From JANOYJ01 sp963792485 (GTDB taxonomy: Bacteria > Pseudomonadota > Alphaproteobacteria > Rhizobiales > Rhizobiaceae): 64,000 nucleotides of DNA. The notes under the pieces were generated by a model. The model had not been told where the DNA came from. It worked only from the letters and a program-made list of their open reading frames with translations, and ran no database searches. The position numbers and the translations under genes are program-made. Positions within the stretch are counted from its first letter, which is position 1. Each line of letters opens with the position of its first letter. Positions 62,981 to 64,000 of this stretch are shown here, one piece after another. The DNA lies in contig CAWBWL010000013.1 of NCBI GenBank assembly GCA_963792485.1, positions 62,001 to 126,000 on the forward strand, in the 5' to 3' direction.

Positions 62981-64000
62981 TCAGCCCGTCACCCGCCAGA
63001 TCACATCGCCCACATCGTCTGCGACCAATATCCCGCCGCCGGGAGCGAGGCTGACGCCGACAGGGCGGCCGTAGGAATGGCGCTCGTCCGGCGACAGGAA
63101 ACCCCAGAGAATGTCGCGCGGCGGGCCGGCCGGTTTTCCGTTTGCAAAAGGCACGAACACGACTTTGTAACCGGACAGCGTCGAGCGGTTCCAGGAGCCG
63201 TGCTGGCCGATGGCCATGCCCTCGCCGAAGCCGGGCAGCGTGCCGGCTGGCAGCCAGCAGAGGCCGAGCGAGGCCGTGTGGCCGCCGAGCGCATAATCCG
63301 GGCGGATCGCCTTGGCGACCAGCGCCGCATCCTGCGGCACACGCGCATCCACCGTCTGCCCCCAATAGCAATAGGGCCATCCGTAGAAGCCGCCATCCTG
63401 AACGCTGGTGAGATAATCGGGCGGCGTCTCGTCGCCAATGCCGTCGCGCTCGTTCACAACAGTCCACAGCGCACCTGTCTCAGGCTCCCAGGCGAGCCCG
63501 ACGGGGTTGCGCAGGCCGCTGGCGAAGATCCGCGAACTGCCGGTCTTGAGATCGACCTCGTAAATGCAAGCGCGGCCTTTTTCGGCCTCCATGCCGTCAT
63601 CCGCAATGTTAGAGAGCGAGCCGACGCCGGCATAAATCTTGGTGCGGTCCGTGCTGAGCAGCAGGCTGCGCGTCCAATGGCCGCCGGGCTTGAAGTCCAC
63701 GAGCTTGCGCTTGTTTCTTTCGAGCTTTGTATCGCCAAGCGCATAATCAAATGCGAGGAGCGCATCGGCGTTGCCGACGTAGAATGTGCCGTCCAGAAGC
63801 GCCATGCCAAAGGGCTGCTGCTGGTTTTCCAGAAACATGAAGCGCTCTTCGGCAACTCCATCGCCGTCGCGGTCGCGCAAAAGCGTGATGCGGTTCGGGC
63901 TGTCGCCTAGAGGCGGCGGCGCGGCGCATGGTGCTTTGTATGGCGAATTCGAACAGCGACGTGGCGGGCCCCCCCGGCTCAAAGCGCGCCTCGGACACTG
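62981..64000 (-). CDS. PQQ-dependent sugar dehydrogenase / sorbosone dehydrogenase-like protein, C-terminal part
   Basis: The last 339 or so residues of a six-bladed beta-propeller. It shows FMFLENQQQPFGMALLDGTFYVGNADALLAFDY, TKIYAGVGSLSNIADDGMEAEKGRACIYEVD, GLRNPVGLAWEPETGALWTVVNERDG and GFYGWPYCYWGQ, as in L-sorbosone dehydrogenase-like proteins of the PQQ sugar dehydrogenase family. It acts in the periplasm. The 5' end is outside the window. The 50 bases next to the edge do not read well in any frame, so a further break or an edge error may exist there. Confidence 0.85.
   Translation of the reverse strand, partial: QCPRRALSRGGPPRRCSNSPYKAPCAAPPPLGDSPNRITLLRDRDGDGVAEERFMFLENQQQPFGMALLDGTFYVGNADALLAFDYALGDTKLERNKRKLVDFKPGGHWTRSLLLSTDRTKIYAGVGSLSNIADDGMEAEKGRACIYEVDLKTGSSRIFASGLRNPVGLAWEPETGALWTVVNERDGIGDETPPDYLTSVQDGGFYGWPYCYWGQTVDARVPQDAALVAKAIRPDYALGGHTASLGLCWLPAGTLPGFGEGMAIGQHGSWNRSTLSGYKVVFVPFANGKPAGPPRDILWGFLSPDERHSYGRPVGVSLAPGGGILVADDVGDVIWRVTG

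Noticed and set aside
1..64000. CRISPR array, prophage, transposase or rRNA operon
   Set aside because: No regularly spaced direct repeats, phage structural genes, transposase motifs or rRNA sequences were seen.

Overview
The window looks like a chromosomal piece of an alphaproteobacterium, most likely of the order Hyphomicrobiales (Rhizobiales). The evidence is gene content and order: a DUF1013/TrcR cell-cycle regulator, a fdxA-carD-rpoH block, a zapA/DUF4164 pair divergent from tkt-gap, a phaA-phaB/phaR locus, an mtgA-ispA-rpmF neighbourhood, cysteine-free bL36 and bL32 proteins, and GANTC (CcrM-type) sites packed into one intergenic region. The DNA is GC-rich and gene-dense on both strands. 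I see no rRNA, CRISPR array, prophage or transposase.

Layout. 1-4.7 kb: an edge-truncated FAD oxidoreductase, a CitE-like lyase, then small housekeeping genes (zincin-fold protease, Trm112-like protein, Lon-N domain protein, thioredoxin-TPR co-chaperone, prolyl-tRNA editing protein) and tRNA-Gly(GCC). 4.7-16.8 kb: a carbohydrate region with a CUT1-type importer (binding protein, two permeases, divergent ATPase), a sugar isomerase, a CUT2 ribose-type importer, an RpiR-family regulator, a ribokinase-like kinase and an RbsD/FucU mutarotase. 16.9-22.3 kb: holA, then a periplasmic two-subunit molybdenum oxidoreductase with a di-heme cytochrome and a divergent TetR regulator whose probable operator is visible. 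22.3-28.8 kb: a 554-bp gap with ten GANTC sites, a SUV3/MgpS-like helicase, an S4-domain protein, fdxA, carD, a MITE-like palindrome and rpoH. 28.8-34.6 kb: an M48 lipoprotein and thiBPQ under a TPP riboswitch, divergent from thiamine diphosphokinase. 34.7-46 kb: an ABC-F ATPase, zapA, tkt-gap, trcR, GrpB-like protein, kefF-kefC, an orphan VapB and a perfect 51-bp-arm palindrome. 46-50 kb: a Pot-type ABC importer. 50-57.4 kb: quinone oxidoreductase, MFS carrier, ArsR-like regulator, two DUF465 genes, purEK, rpmJ, a TPR protein and a hydrolase. 57.4-64 kb: phaB, phaA, phaR, rpmF, mtgA, ispA and a truncated sorbosone-dehydrogenase-like gene.

How the genes work together. Several sets form functional units: sugar import with isomerisation and phosphorylation; thiamine uptake plus pyrophosphorylation, both ends of a salvage route; purE-purK for purine synthesis; phaA-phaB making 3-hydroxybutyryl-CoA with PhaR as regulator; and a KefF-KefC potassium-efflux pair.

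Main caveat. Twelve genes carry about twenty single-base frame breaks. They include genes expected to be essential (holA, gap, tkt), and the corrected lengths match the families closely. I treat these as probable sequence or assembly errors and annotate each as one gene spanning the break.
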